Source: CAYREV01 sp964423345 (lineage in GTDB: Bacteria > Bacteroidota > Rhodothermia > Balneolales > Balneolaceae). Taken from it: a stretch of DNA of 64,000 bases. A program made the translations under genes and the position numbers. The stretch covers positions 20,433 to 84,432 of the forward strand of contig CAYREV010000009.1 of NCBI GenBank assembly GCA_964423345.1, given 5' to 3'. The notes below the pieces were generated by a model, which worked only from the letters and a program-made list of their open reading frames with translations, was not told where the DNA came from and made no database searches. Position 1 is the first letter of the stretch. Each line of letters starts with the position of its first letter. Below are positions 32,970-42,122 of the stretch, in pieces.

Positions 32970-34127
32970 TCAGGCGGTAGCCATCATTCGTTTAAGGACG
33001 ATTTCAAGCTTCTCGAGGAAGTAGTCAATATCATCGGTATCGTTGTCCTTTCCGAGACTGATTCGAATGCTCGAATTGGCTATATGATCCGGCAAACCGA
33101 GCCCGGTCAACACATGCGAGGGTTCAATGGCTCCGGAGGTGCAGGCCGAGCCGTTGGATACACAGATGCCCTCCATATCCAGGTTCAGCAGCAGCATCTC
33201 GCCGTCTATCCCTTGGTCGTTGGCATCTGTAAAGGCGAGGTTGATAATATGGGGGACGCCATCGTCGGGCGATCCGTTAATCCGGTACCTGCCGCTGTAC
33301 TTTTCCTGCAGTCCGTCGAGCAACCGCTGCCTAAGCCTGCTGAAATGCGACAGGTGGTTGTCCATCCGATCCGTACAGAGCTCAAGGGCCTTGGTCATAC
33401 CGATAATACCGGCTACGTTGAGGGTGCCTCCACGCCGACGCCGCTCTTGGGAGCCGCCGTGCATCCAGGGCATCCAGGCCGACCCGTGGCGGACATACAT
33501 GACTCCTGTACCCTTGGGGCCGTATATCTTGTGGCCGCTCATACTTAAAAAGTCCAGGCCCAGCTCATCGATGTCAACAGGCAGCTTGCCTATGCTTTGA
33601 ACGGTATCGGAATGAAAAAGGACACCATGATTACGGCAGACTTCCGAAATCTCTTTTAATGGGTTGACCGTCCCGATTTCGTTGTTGACATGCATCAGGG
33701 AAACCAGGGCTGTCTGATCAGTGATGGCCTCTTCGACCTGCTCGGCCGTGATGGTGCCGTCGGGACCGGGCTCCAGGTAAACAGGTTTGCAGCCGTTGCG
33801 TTTCTGGGATTCGGCCGCATGAAGAACGGCATGATGCTCAAGGGGAGAGGTGATGATCTCCTTTTTACCGGTAGCGGCAAGCGCACCCTTGATAACGGCG
33901 TTGTCGCTTTCGGTACCACCGCTTGTAAAAATGATTTCGGCCGGGGCGGCACCGATAACTTCCGCGATGGTTTCGCGAGCATCCTCGACCGCAACCTTGG
34001 CGTTATTTCCCAGCTGGTGTGCGGAATTGGCATTACCGAAGTTCTCGGTGAACCAGGGCTTCATAGCTTCGAGTACCCGTTTGTCCACAGGCGTTGTAGC
34101 TGCATGATCAAAATAGACGGTACGCAT
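32970..34127 (-). CDS. Cysteine desulfurase (NifS/IscS family)
   Basis: The ATG at 34127 starts with MRTVYFDHAATTPVD, the usual opening, giving 385 residues; the in-frame ATG at 34160 adds 11 unlikely residues. The PLP lysine is in SMSGHKIYGPKG; the catalytic-cysteine loop is CVSNGSACTSGAIEPSH, a group-I (IscS-like) loop with the SSCS-type arrangement. The enzyme transfers sulfur from cysteine to iron-sulfur and tRNA pathways. No iscU or fdx lies adjacent; miaB, which needs sulfur and clusters, is elsewhere in the window. Confidence 0.92.
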   Translation of the reverse strand: MRTVYFDHAATTPVDKRVLEAMKPWFTENFGNANSAHQLGNNAKVAVEDARETIAEVIGAAPAEIIFTSGGTESDNAVIKGALAATGKKEIITSPLEHHAVLHAAESQKRNGCKPVYLEPGPDGTITAEQVEEAITDQTALVSLMHVNNEIGTVNPLKEISEVCRNHGVLFHSDTVQSIGKLPVDIDELGLDFLSMSGHKIYGPKGTGVMYVRHGSAWMPWMHGGSQERRRRGGTLNVAGIIGMTKALELCTDRMDNHLSHFSRLRQRLLDGLQEKYSGRYRINGSPDDGVPHIINLAFTDANDQGIDGEMLLLNLDMEGICVSNGSACTSGAIEPSHVLTGLGLPDHIANSSIRISLGKDNDTDDIDYFLEKLEIVLKRMMATA

Positions 34128-34353
34128 GTCTCCTTGTTGGGTTGGTTTTTTCAGAGGCAAAATGATAGCAATATTTGGGGAGAAAATCAGCTCGTTCCTA
34201 TAGAAGGCCGGAAGCCCGGGGAATCCCGATTTGGCCTGTTAGGGATATAGTTTGGAGGTGACGGACCGCTTTCGGCTCTGCCCGGCCTTTGGAAGAAAAC
34301 TTTTTAAAAGTATATTCTTTTTTTACGGCATTCATCAATGGATATCGGTTTCA

Positions 34354-35844
34354 ATGAATAAATATTGTTTTTACCAGTTGGCTTTTTTGGGGATCTGCAC
34401 GTTTCTGCTTGCGGCATCGGCCGGGATTGCCTGTGCCCAGGATACCACCGCATCTCATGCCACGCTGATGGGGTGGGAACAGCGTACGCAGAACTTCATG
34501 CTCGACGAGTCTCACAACTACGGAGGGATGCACTACAACCGGGGACTTTTTCGCGATAACCTGCTTGAGATGAGTCCCGAGCACGAGATTGACCTGATGA
34601 CCTACCGGTATACGCTGCTTGACGACTATCGATGGAGCAGGGCCGATGAGGGCTACCGAATGATATTGGGGAGCCTGAACGCAACGAAGTTCGCCGCCGA
34701 AAACTCTATCAAGACCACCTACCGCTTTGACGGCCGCAATGCGCTGCTGGTCGACGGCACCCATGAGGAAAATTACCGGGCCGAAAGGTTTCTCTTTCGG
34801 CTGGGGTATGAACACCGGTTCAAGGGGGGGCATCACCTGGGGGTTGAGCATACTATCTCGGACGATAAAAGCGATCTCGATGCCACGGTCTATTATCGCC
34901 TGGGAACGTTTGAAGAAGGCATGGTGCATGCGGGGATCACCTTTATGAACTGGGCAGGCAATGTTACACAGGGGCTGGCGGTTGACAGCGACAACCGATA
35001 TAATTTCCATTACGATGTGACCCATGAAAGCCGGAAAGCTCCCTATCTGCTGAACGTAAAGCTGGTTTCCCCGTTCTTAGGCCATTTCAGAGCTGAACTG
35101 CTGGCGGGGCTGCAAACCTATTCGAAAAATATAGTCAGTCCCTCGGTTGATACCCTCGATTTTGTCGACGAAAAGTGGGCGCATTACCTCGGCGGACTTA
35201 TAGAATATTACAACAAACACTTTACGGCGGGATTGATATACCAGCGCCGGTTCTCGAAATTGACAAGACAGCCTGCGGTCGACTCCTCCTTCGACCTTGA
35301 TTTTAACAACTACCAGTACTCCGACCGCGGCGGCATTTTTGCCACCGGTAAGATAAAACCGGTATTGAGGCTGGAACAGTGGTTTTGGCTGGAACGTAAC
35401 CGGGACCGCCTCACCGGACAGAAAGTTCCCGATGACCTTAGCCCGCTGGAGTTGGGTGATATAGTCTTTCCCAGCAAGCGTATCCCTTTCAACTTCCTGG
35501 AGTGGAGGATAAAAGTTAAGTCGAGAATATTATACGATCCGGGGGACAAGGGACTGCTTTCGGGATTGGAATTTCATGCAGACTACCGCTATCCCCAGGG
35601 CGAGAGAAACCCGGTGACGAACGTACGAAATTTTGCATTTCGAACGGTGTATCCCATTGTCCGCAACAGGAATGAACGGATGACCCTGACCATAGGTTAC
35701 CGGGTTAACAGGAATTTTCATTTTGTAGGAGGGATATCATACGACCTGGACAAGGATCGCCAGTCGGGTATCGGCCTGCCTCGTATCACGGGAACCCCAA
35801 CCTGGTTCGACGGAGGCTTCGGAAGGCTTTCTTTACGATGGTGA
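34354..35844 (+). CDS. Outer-membrane beta-barrel protein of unknown function
   Basis: The ATG at 34354 gives 496 residues; the longer reading from 34252 puts 34 extra residues in front of the signal peptide. The signal ends near ASAGIACAQ. The mature part has long runs of amphipathic strands with aromatic girdles, for example YRFDGRNALLVDG and ERFLFRLGYEHRF, and the end GGFGRLSLRW, a barrel-type C-terminus. No TonB plug or enzyme motif was recognised. It stands between the convergent cysteine desulfurase and pgk genes. Confidence 0.7.
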   Translation: MNKYCFYQLAFLGICTFLLAASAGIACAQDTTASHATLMGWEQRTQNFMLDESHNYGGMHYNRGLFRDNLLEMSPEHEIDLMTYRYTLLDDYRWSRADEGYRMILGSLNATKFAAENSIKTTYRFDGRNALLVDGTHEENYRAERFLFRLGYEHRFKGGHHLGVEHTISDDKSDLDATVYYRLGTFEEGMVHAGITFMNWAGNVTQGLAVDSDNRYNFHYDVTHESRKAPYLLNVKLVSPFLGHFRAELLAGLQTYSKNIVSPSVDTLDFVDEKWAHYLGGLIEYYNKHFTAGLIYQRRFSKLTRQPAVDSSFDLDFNNYQYSDRGGIFATGKIKPVLRLEQWFWLERNRDRLTGQKVPDDLSPLELGDIVFPSKRIPFNFLEWRIKVKSRILYDPGDKGLLSGLEFHADYRYPQGERNPVTNVRNFAFRTVYPIVRNRNERMTLTIGYRVNRNFHFVGGISYDLDKDRQSGIGLPRITGTPTWFDGGFGRLSLRW

Positions 35845-35927
35845 TAAGTCCTTATATTTTATTTTAACCAACATACATACAAACCGACCCGCTACCACCG
35901 GCGGCGGCTTAATATTGAGCAACTATC

Positions 35928-37121
35928 ATGGATAAGATGACACTGCAGGACGTTGAACTGAAAGGCAAAAAAGTATTGATGCGTGTTGATTTCAACGTGC
36001 CGATTGAAGACGGGAGGATAGGGGACGACAACCGTATCGTGCAGGCGCTGCCCTCCATCCGTTACGTGGTGGAACAGGGAGGGCTTCTGATACTGACCAG
36101 TCACCTGGGACGGCCGGGAGGAGCTCCCGACGAGAGCCTGAGCCTCAGGCCGGTCTCGCGCCACTTGCGTTCCCTGATTGATGCGCCGGTCTATTTTGCG
36201 GAAGACTGTATAGGCAGCGAGGCGGAGAAAGTGATTCGCCAGGCTAAACCCGGTGAGATAGTCCTCCTTGAAAATGTTCGCTTCCACGAGGGAGAGAAGG
36301 CCAACGACGAGAGTTTTTGCAAGGAACTGGCAGCCCACGGTGATCTATTTGTCAACGATGCCTTCGGCAGCAGCCACCGGGCACATTCATCCGTTTCGGG
36401 CGTGGCTCGCTACCTGCAGCCGGCCGTTTCCGGATTCCTGCTGGAAAAGGAGATAAAATACCTTGATGAATCGGTCAATAACCCCGGCCGCCCCTTCGTA
36501 GCGATACTGGGCGGTGCAAAAGTGTCCGATAAGATAGGAGTTATTGAAAACCTGCTCGGCAAGGTTGATACCATCATCATCGGAGGAGGCATGACCTACA
36601 CTTTTTATAAAGCCAAGGGGTTTCCCATCGGCGATTCTCTTGTTGAAGAGGAGAAGGTGGGACTGGCCGGAGAGCTGATGCAAAAAGCCGAAGAGCGGGG
36701 AATAAAATTCATGCTTCCGCTGGATTCGGTGATTGCAAAGGAATTTAAGAATGATGCCGAGCACAAGGTAGTGGACGAAGAGGGAATCGAAGAGGGCTGG
36801 ATGGCACTGGATATCGGTCCCCAGTCGTCTATAGCATTCGGAAATGTAATCAAAAATGCCAGTACCATTGTATGGAACGGCCCCATGGGGGTCTTTGAAA
36901 TGGAAAATTTCGCCGACGGGACCTTTGCCGTGGCTGAGGCCCTGGCCGAAGCTACCGAACGGGGAGGCACCACTATTATCGGGGGCGGCGATTCGGCCTC
37001 GGCCATCAAGAAGGCCGGGCTGGAGGACAAGGTTTCCCATGTCTCCACGGGGGGAGGGGCCAGCCTGGAGTTTCTGGAAGGGAAGGAGCTTCCCGGCGTA
37101 GCCGCTCTGACCGACAGGTAG
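35928..37121 (+). CDS. pgk: Phosphoglycerate kinase
   Basis: This 397-residue glycolytic enzyme moves a phosphate from 1,3-bisphosphoglycerate to ADP. The signature RVDFNVPIEDG is at about residue 20, substrate-binding arginines are in TSHLGRPGG, and the nucleotide-binding half has GGAKVSDKIGVIENLLGKVD and WNGPMGVFEMENFADGT. Length and order are typical. It stands convergent to the S9 peptidase gene; no other glycolytic gene is near. Confidence 0.97.
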   Translation: MDKMTLQDVELKGKKVLMRVDFNVPIEDGRIGDDNRIVQALPSIRYVVEQGGLLILTSHLGRPGGAPDESLSLRPVSRHLRSLIDAPVYFAEDCIGSEAEKVIRQAKPGEIVLLENVRFHEGEKANDESFCKELAAHGDLFVNDAFGSSHRAHSSVSGVARYLQPAVSGFLLEKEIKYLDESVNNPGRPFVAILGGAKVSDKIGVIENLLGKVDTIIIGGGMTYTFYKAKGFPIGDSLVEEEKVGLAGELMQKAEERGIKFMLPLDSVIAKEFKNDAEHKVVDEEGIEEGWMALDIGPQSSIAFGNVIKNASTIVWNGPMGVFEMENFADGTFAVAEALAEATERGGTTIIGGGDSASAIKKAGLEDKVSHVSTGGGASLEFLEGKELPGVAALTDR

Positions 37122-37164
37122 GTTAAATGCCGGCGGCACCGCTGTTAAGTACTATTCTAAGCCG

Positions 37165-39894
37165 TTATTCTTTGACAATTCGGAAGCCGGTATATTCAGC
37201 CGGTGGTTTTTGGGCTTCTCCCCGATCGTCGACATAACTGACGGCCGAATAGCCGTAGGTGCCGCCTTCAGCGTTATACTCAGCTACGTTACCGCCAAGG
37301 TCGAATAGCAGGGCCTCGCCAACCTCTATACCCTTGTAGGAGCCTGCCTCCCGGATCAGCGAACGGTCCAGCTCACTCACTTTCTTCCTGAATTCGGGAA
37401 TCTCATCAAGTGTAATATCGTAGCCGGCCCAGTAATTGAGGGTGTTTTCAGAGGCCGCCGATTTTTCGGCCTTTGCGTGCAGCCTCTTCGCTTCTTTGTC
37501 CGTGGGCAGGCGGTAGGTCCCGCCGGTGGTCTCACTGAGCCATTCGGCATACTCCCTGGCTTCCCGGACGGAAAGGCCGCTGATGGGATAGTTGGCCCGA
37601 ACAGCCGGGAATGAGTGGGTCTCGTCAAAAGCGGCATACTGGGCGTTGGTAACTTCAAATCGCCCGATAGCAATTGAATCTTTTTTGACCGGAACCGTTT
37701 CCGGCAACAGGACCGTGCCCGACATCTTTCCGTAAAGCCCACCGGTAACGGCAATTCGGTCTTTCTTCAGCACTTCGGCCAGGGGACTGTCCTTCTTGAA
37801 GGCCTCATTTTCAGCCTTGTGGGTACCGAAGAGGTAGGTGTCGAACCAGCGAATCTCCTCTTCCATCTTACGGCTTCGGTGGGTGATCTTACGCAGCCCG
37901 TGCGGCTGGCCGGGGTACCAGAGGAACCGTACGGGAGCGTTGCCTATCTGCTGAAGGGCGCGGTAGTATTCCCAACCCTGGTCCCGGGGTACCGCACGGT
38001 CTTCGCTGCCGTGATGGATAAGGGTAGGTGTTTTCACTTTCTCCATCTCGAAGAGGGGCGATTTCTGGATATAGGTGCTGTTATATATTTTTCCGTCGGT
38101 GTTATCCCAGGGCGCGCCGCCGAAATAGCTTTGGTCAAACGATACCCCGAATCTGCAGGTACCGTAGTCCGATGTCCAGTTGACATCGCCCGCCCCCGGG
38201 GCAGCGACTTTAAACATGTCGGGATGCTGTATGGTAAGCATGGTAGTCAGTATCGCCCCGTTCGACCATCCCTTGACACCCAGCGAGTCGGGATCGACCT
38301 TTCCCTCTTCAACAAGCATGTTGACACCCGACACGATATCCGGCACTTCATATTCGTAATAGTGGCCCTTGATGGACTCGACGAATTCCAGCCCGTGGTT
38401 GGAAGAGCCGTGATAGTTGGGCTGGAGTACAAAAGCGCCTTTCTGGGCCATGATATTGTTGAAATCGGTCCACGACTCGTTCCACCTGTCCAGGTCGACC
38501 CCCGAGGGCCCCCCGTGGATGGTGACGACGAGGGGGTAGGAGTTGCCCTCCTTGTAGTTGTGCGGATAATATAGAATGCCCGTTATCTCATCTCCCAGGG
38601 CGCCTTCCCAGGTCACCACTTCGGTTCTGGCCTTGGTTTTATGGTCGAGGTGGTTGTTGATTTTTATCAGCTGCTCCCCCTCGGGCAAGCGGACTTTTTT
38701 CCCTGAATGCTTAAGCCCGCCAATACGGTATTGGGGTGGTGTGGAGGAGGTGGAATATACATAGGCGACCTTCTTATGGTCTTTACCTACAGCAGTTACC
38801 GTTACATGCTCTCCCATGGAGCCGGTGTCAATCTCTTTTCTGTTCCATCCGGTTTCCGTCTTCTCCATGTAGGCCGGTTTGACGGTCGTACCATTGGCCA
38901 GGCCGACAATAAGGTCGCTGCCTACAAGGTCGAATCCGGAACCCAGTCCCCATTCCCAATCCAGGGGGACCTCTACGGCACGGTTTTTATCCAGGTCGTA
39001 GTAGTGCAGCAGGGTGATTCCCGCCCCGTTCCATTCGGGATCGGAAGAACGGACGGAAACGAAATAAAATCCCCGGCCGTCGTCGGTAAAGGTGAAATTG
39101 CCGGGCGTCTGGTAACCGTCCTTGAGTATCTGCATCCGGCTGCCGTTTTGCAGGTCCCAGAGGTAGTAGGTGGGTTTGGGGTTGGCGTCGGCCCCGTAGT
39201 CGGGCGACAGGATGTGCGAAGTTACCAGGTATCGTCCGTCATGGGAGGCCTCATACTCCCCAACCGGATAGCTGTTGTCTGTCAGCCTGTTGATCTCTTT
39301 GGTTTTTAAGTCATAAGAGTACACGCGACGGGCTTTGAAATGGGCTGTATCTTCCACTACCACGGTATTGTCCTCCTCTTCTTCAAGCTGCTTTTCGTAA
39401 AGCGTCTTGCCTTCCGTAGAGGTAAAGGACAGCTTATCTTCGTCCAGCCACTGTATGTTGGATATGCCGGTCTCAAAAGTGTGGACCTCGTAGGCTTCCC
39501 CGCCATAGATGCTCAGTGCCCAAAGAGTTTTGCCTTTCTTCCGGGAGGAAAGGAAATAGAGCGTTTCCCCGTCGCGGGAGAAGAGAGGGCTGTAGTCCGA
39601 TTCATCTCCCCGCGTAAGCTGAACGGTTTTAAAGGAGCCGTTTTTATCTTTAACATCCAGACGTGTCAGATAAAGGTCACTGACATATCGGTCTTTTTCC
39701 CGGTCGGGACGTCGTTTGACCCAGGCCATGCTCTCGCCGTTGGGCGAAAACTCCAGGCTATAGGCACTTTCCTGGTTGATGACGTCTTCGATGGTCCATT
39801 TTGACGGTTTGTCCTGCGCAATTGCACCGGTGCAGAACAACAGGCTTAAAAGAATGATAGTCAGCTGTGGAAAATCCCTCATGGCATAAAACAA
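37165..39894 (-). CDS. S9-family peptidase (prolyl oligopeptidase) fused to a C-terminal FGE/SUMF1-like domain
   Basis: This 909-residue exported protein has a signal peptide ending at about TGAIAQ (an ATG at 39882 is a second possible start). Residues about 30-420 form a beta-propeller with WD40-like strands. Residues about 430-700 are an alpha/beta hydrolase with the catalytic triad visible: serine in GWSNGA (about 541), aspartate in HGSEDRAVP (about 631) and histidine in PGQPHGL (about 665). Residues about 720-909 are an FGE-sulfatase-type domain: IGRFEVTNAQYAAF, YAEWLSETTGGTYRLPTDKE, LFDLGGNVAEYN, TGFRIV. That domain has no cysteine, so it cannot be an active formylglycine enzyme. The combination is unusual. 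Confidence 0.85.
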   Translation of the reverse strand: MFYAMRDFPQLTIILLSLLFCTGAIAQDKPSKWTIEDVINQESAYSLEFSPNGESMAWVKRRPDREKDRYVSDLYLTRLDVKDKNGSFKTVQLTRGDESDYSPLFSRDGETLYFLSSRKKGKTLWALSIYGGEAYEVHTFETGISNIQWLDEDKLSFTSTEGKTLYEKQLEEEEDNTVVVEDTAHFKARRVYSYDLKTKEINRLTDNSYPVGEYEASHDGRYLVTSHILSPDYGADANPKPTYYLWDLQNGSRMQILKDGYQTPGNFTFTDDGRGFYFVSVRSSDPEWNGAGITLLHYYDLDKNRAVEVPLDWEWGLGSGFDLVGSDLIVGLANGTTVKPAYMEKTETGWNRKEIDTGSMGEHVTVTAVGKDHKKVAYVYSTSSTPPQYRIGGLKHSGKKVRLPEGEQLIKINNHLDHKTKARTEVVTWEGALGDEITGILYYPHNYKEGNSYPLVVTIHGGPSGVDLDRWNESWTDFNNIMAQKGAFVLQPNYHGSSNHGLEFVESIKGHYYEYEVPDIVSGVNMLVEEGKVDPDSLGVKGWSNGAILTTMLTIQHPDMFKVAAPGAGDVNWTSDYGTCRFGVSFDQSYFGGAPWDNTDGKIYNSTYIQKSPLFEMEKVKTPTLIHHGSEDRAVPRDQGWEYYRALQQIGNAPVRFLWYPGQPHGLRKITHRSRKMEEEIRWFDTYLFGTHKAENEAFKKDSPLAEVLKKDRIAVTGGLYGKMSGTVLLPETVPVKKDSIAIGRFEVTNAQYAAFDETHSFPAVRANYPISGLSVREAREYAEWLSETTGGTYRLPTDKEAKRLHAKAEKSAASENTLNYWAGYDITLDEIPEFRKKVSELDRSLIREAGSYKGIEVGEALLFDLGGNVAEYNAEGGTYGYSAVSYVDDRGEAQKPPAEYTGFRIVKE

Positions 39895-39920
39895 TTTTTA
39901 ATTGATGGTTACGGAAAAAA

Positions 39921-39950
39921 CAAAAATATTTAAAGTAGAATAATTCCAAA
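39921..39950 (-). promoter_or_regulatory. Bacteroidota-type promoter of the S9 peptidase gene
   Basis: On the minus strand TTTG (39950-39947), 18 bases, then TATTTTTG (39928-39921). The -7 element ends 26 bases before the ATG. Confidence 0.55.
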
Positions 39951-40004
39951 GAACAACAGTAAAGGACTGATGGATGACCTGGGTGCTTATTCGGAAGAAT
40001 CGGG

Positions 40005-40046
40005 GAGTGTTAATCTCAATGTTTAGAGTGTTAACCTCAATGTTTA
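40005..40046 (+). repeat. Two tandem 21-bp direct repeats upstream of ssb
   Basis: Units at 40005-40025 and 40026-40046 both begin GAGTGTTAA and end TCAATGTTTA, differing only at one base (T or C at position 10). They lie 91 bases before ssb, in non-coding sequence. A spacing of 21 bases is two helical turns, as in many tandem regulator sites. Confidence 0.6.
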
Positions 40047-40137
40047 TAACAGGCTGCAGGAAAAAAATCTGTAAGGATTTCCTCCCGAATAAGTCTTACC
40101 TTTACTACAAATAATAAAATATGAAGAGGTAAGTATT

Positions 40138-40581
40138 ATGGGTTCACTTAACAAAGCAATGATTATCGGCCGTTTGGGGCAAGACCCGGACGTTCGCTAT
40201 ACACAATCAAACACTGCGGTTGCCAACTTGTCCGTGGCTACATCCGAACGTTTCAAAGACAGCTCCGGCGAATGGCAGGAGCGCACCGAGTGGCACCGCG
40301 TAGTGGCATGGGGCCGGCTGGCCGAGATATGCCAGGAGTACCTCAAGAAAGGTTCCCAGGTGTATATTGAAGGGCCGATACAGACCCGCCAGTGGGAAGA
40401 CAAGGAGGGGCAGACTCGCTATACTACCGAGATCAAGGCACTGACTATGACCATGCTCGACAGCAAGGGCAGCAGCGACAGTTCCAAGGCACCCGAAAAA
40501 CCTCAAAGTTCTCAGCCGGTCTCCAGCAATGTAGACCTGAATGAAAATTTTGACGATATAGATGATGACCTCCCGTTTTAG
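40138..40581 (+). CDS. ssb: Single-stranded DNA-binding protein
   Basis: This 147-residue protein has an OB fold at residues 1-105, MGSLNKAMIIGRLGQDPDVR onward with the core WHRVVAWGRLAEIC and GSQVYIEGPIQTRQWED, and an unstructured tail at 106-147. The tail ends in the acidic tip DDDLPF that recruits partner proteins. Its neighbour gldE matches the mutY-ssb-gldE order in many Bacteroidota, though mutY is not in this window. The gene has its own terminator before gldE. Confidence 0.95.
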   Translation: MGSLNKAMIIGRLGQDPDVRYTQSNTAVANLSVATSERFKDSSGEWQERTEWHRVVAWGRLAEICQEYLKKGSQVYIEGPIQTRQWEDKEGQTRYTTEIKALTMTMLDSKGSSDSSKAPEKPQSSQPVSSNVDLNENFDDIDDDLPF

Positions 40582-40610
40582 GTGGGGCAGGTGAAAGACG
40601 TTATATAACA

Positions 40611-40653
40611 GGAAAGCGATGGGGTATGATTATTCCGTCGCTTTTCTTTTTTT
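40611..40653 (+). terminator. Rho-independent terminator after ssb
   Basis: AAAGCGATGG and CCGTCGCTTT form a stem that includes a single G.U pair, followed by TCTTTTTTT. Confidence 0.8.
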
Positions 40654-40711
40654 GCACCATATGCTTGCAATACATAGCTTTAATCAAATTTCAGTTTCAA
40701 ACAACAAGTAA

Positions 40712-42109
40712 TTGGACGACCCGGGTAGTTTTAGTTTCTTGGCGGCATTTCTGGATCAGGCGCACGAAACCACTGTTTTTGACGGTTCGCTGGATGTCTA
40801 TGAGCTTTCCATTCAGATTGCCCTGATAATACTGGGACTCATCCTCTCGGCGGTGTTTTCAGGATCTGAAGTGGCTTTCTTTTCTCTTTCAAACCAGCAG
40901 GACGTACTCGACGAAGGTGATACGGAGGGTTCGGCCGACGAGCTGGTGTTGCGAATGCTCCTGCATCCCCGCCGGCTGCTGGCCACCATCCTCATCGGCA
41001 ATACATTTGCCAATATCATCACTTCGGTGTTGGCGGCCGTGCTTACGGGCAATATCGTTGCCTATTTCGGATTTTCGGAAGTGCTCGTTTATACCATCGA
41101 AGTGATTGTGCTCACCTTTATGATCCTTATACTGAGTGAGATCACGCCAAAGATCATTGCAATTAGTGAACCCCTGCAGTCGGCCCGCAGGATCAGCCGG
41201 TTTATTTATGGCTTTTATGTTATCCTGAAGCCGCTTTCACGCATGATCGCGAATAGCACCCTGAGCCTTGAAAAACGGCTTCCCAAACCGGACAGCAAGA
41301 TGACCTCTGAAGATATCATGACGATGGCCGAAGTAAGCGAAAAGGAGGGGTCTATTAGAAGTGACGAGCGGGAGATCATTGAGAACGTCATCGAATTCGG
41401 CACTACCTCGGTCCGTGAGATAATGACGTCCCGGGTGAATATTGTTGCCGTTTCGACCGAAGATTCCCTGAACGAAGTAATGAACCTTATCAGGGAGAAG
41501 GGGCTTTCACGCATGCCGCTGTATGATAACGACCTCGATACCATCCTGGGCGTGATATATTCGAAAGATGTGCTTCCCTATATCAATTCCGATATTGAAC
41601 GAACCACTATCAACTGGAGGACCATCGCACGAAAAGCGCTGTTTATTCCGGCGACGAAGAAACTGGATGACCTGCTGCGAGACTTTCAACAGGAAAAAAC
41701 GCATATAGCTATTGTGGTCGACGAATATGGGGGGACCGAGGGGCTGATCACCCTTGATGACATACTGGAGGAGATTGTGGGTGATATTTCGGACGAGTAT
41801 GACGAGAACGAGGAACAGCTCTACACCCAGTTCAAGAGCGGGGTTTATATCTTCGACGCCAAGATAGACCTGGACGATATGGAAGAGATTCTGGACTGTG
41901 AGCTGACCGAAGACGATGACGATTATGAAACGCTTGGGGGGCTGGTTTATCACCTGACCGAGCGTATACCGAACGTTGGTGAGCGGGTATATTACAAGGA
42001 GCTGGAGTTAACCATCCATTCGGTGCAGAACAACCGGGTACGGAAACTCCGGGTGAAGGTTAACAACGACTCCGACCAACAGAAGAAAAAGGCCAAAAAA
42101 GAGGAGTAG
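40712..42109 (+). CDS. gldE: GldE-like hemolysin-family protein (DUF21-CBS-CorC)
   Basis: This 465-residue protein begins with a DUF21/CNNM membrane domain at about 30-215 (GLILSAVFSGSEVAFFSLSN; ANIITSVLAAVL), followed by two CBS domains at about 230-345 (SVREIMTSRVNIVAVSTEDS; ILGVIYSKDVLPYI; EKTHIAIVVDEYGGTEGLIT) and a CorC/HlyC C-terminal domain from about 360. Such proteins act on ion transport. The position directly after ssb is the conserved place of gldE; no other gliding genes are visible here, so the name rests on synteny. It is followed by murB. Confidence 0.88.
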   Translation: MDDPGSFSFLAAFLDQAHETTVFDGSLDVYELSIQIALIILGLILSAVFSGSEVAFFSLSNQQDVLDEGDTEGSADELVLRMLLHPRRLLATILIGNTFANIITSVLAAVLTGNIVAYFGFSEVLVYTIEVIVLTFMILILSEITPKIIAISEPLQSARRISRFIYGFYVILKPLSRMIANSTLSLEKRLPKPDSKMTSEDIMTMAEVSEKEGSIRSDEREIIENVIEFGTTSVREIMTSRVNIVAVSTEDSLNEVMNLIREKGLSRMPLYDNDLDTILGVIYSKDVLPYINSDIERTTINWRTIARKALFIPATKKLDDLLRDFQQEKTHIAIVVDEYGGTEGLITLDDILEEIVGDISDEYDENEEQLYTQFKSGVYIFDAKIDLDDMEEILDCELTEDDDDYETLGGLVYHLTERIPNVGERVYYKELELTIHSVQNNRVRKLRVKVNNDSDQQKKKAKKEE

Positions 42110-42122
42110 CCAGCTGTCTTTC

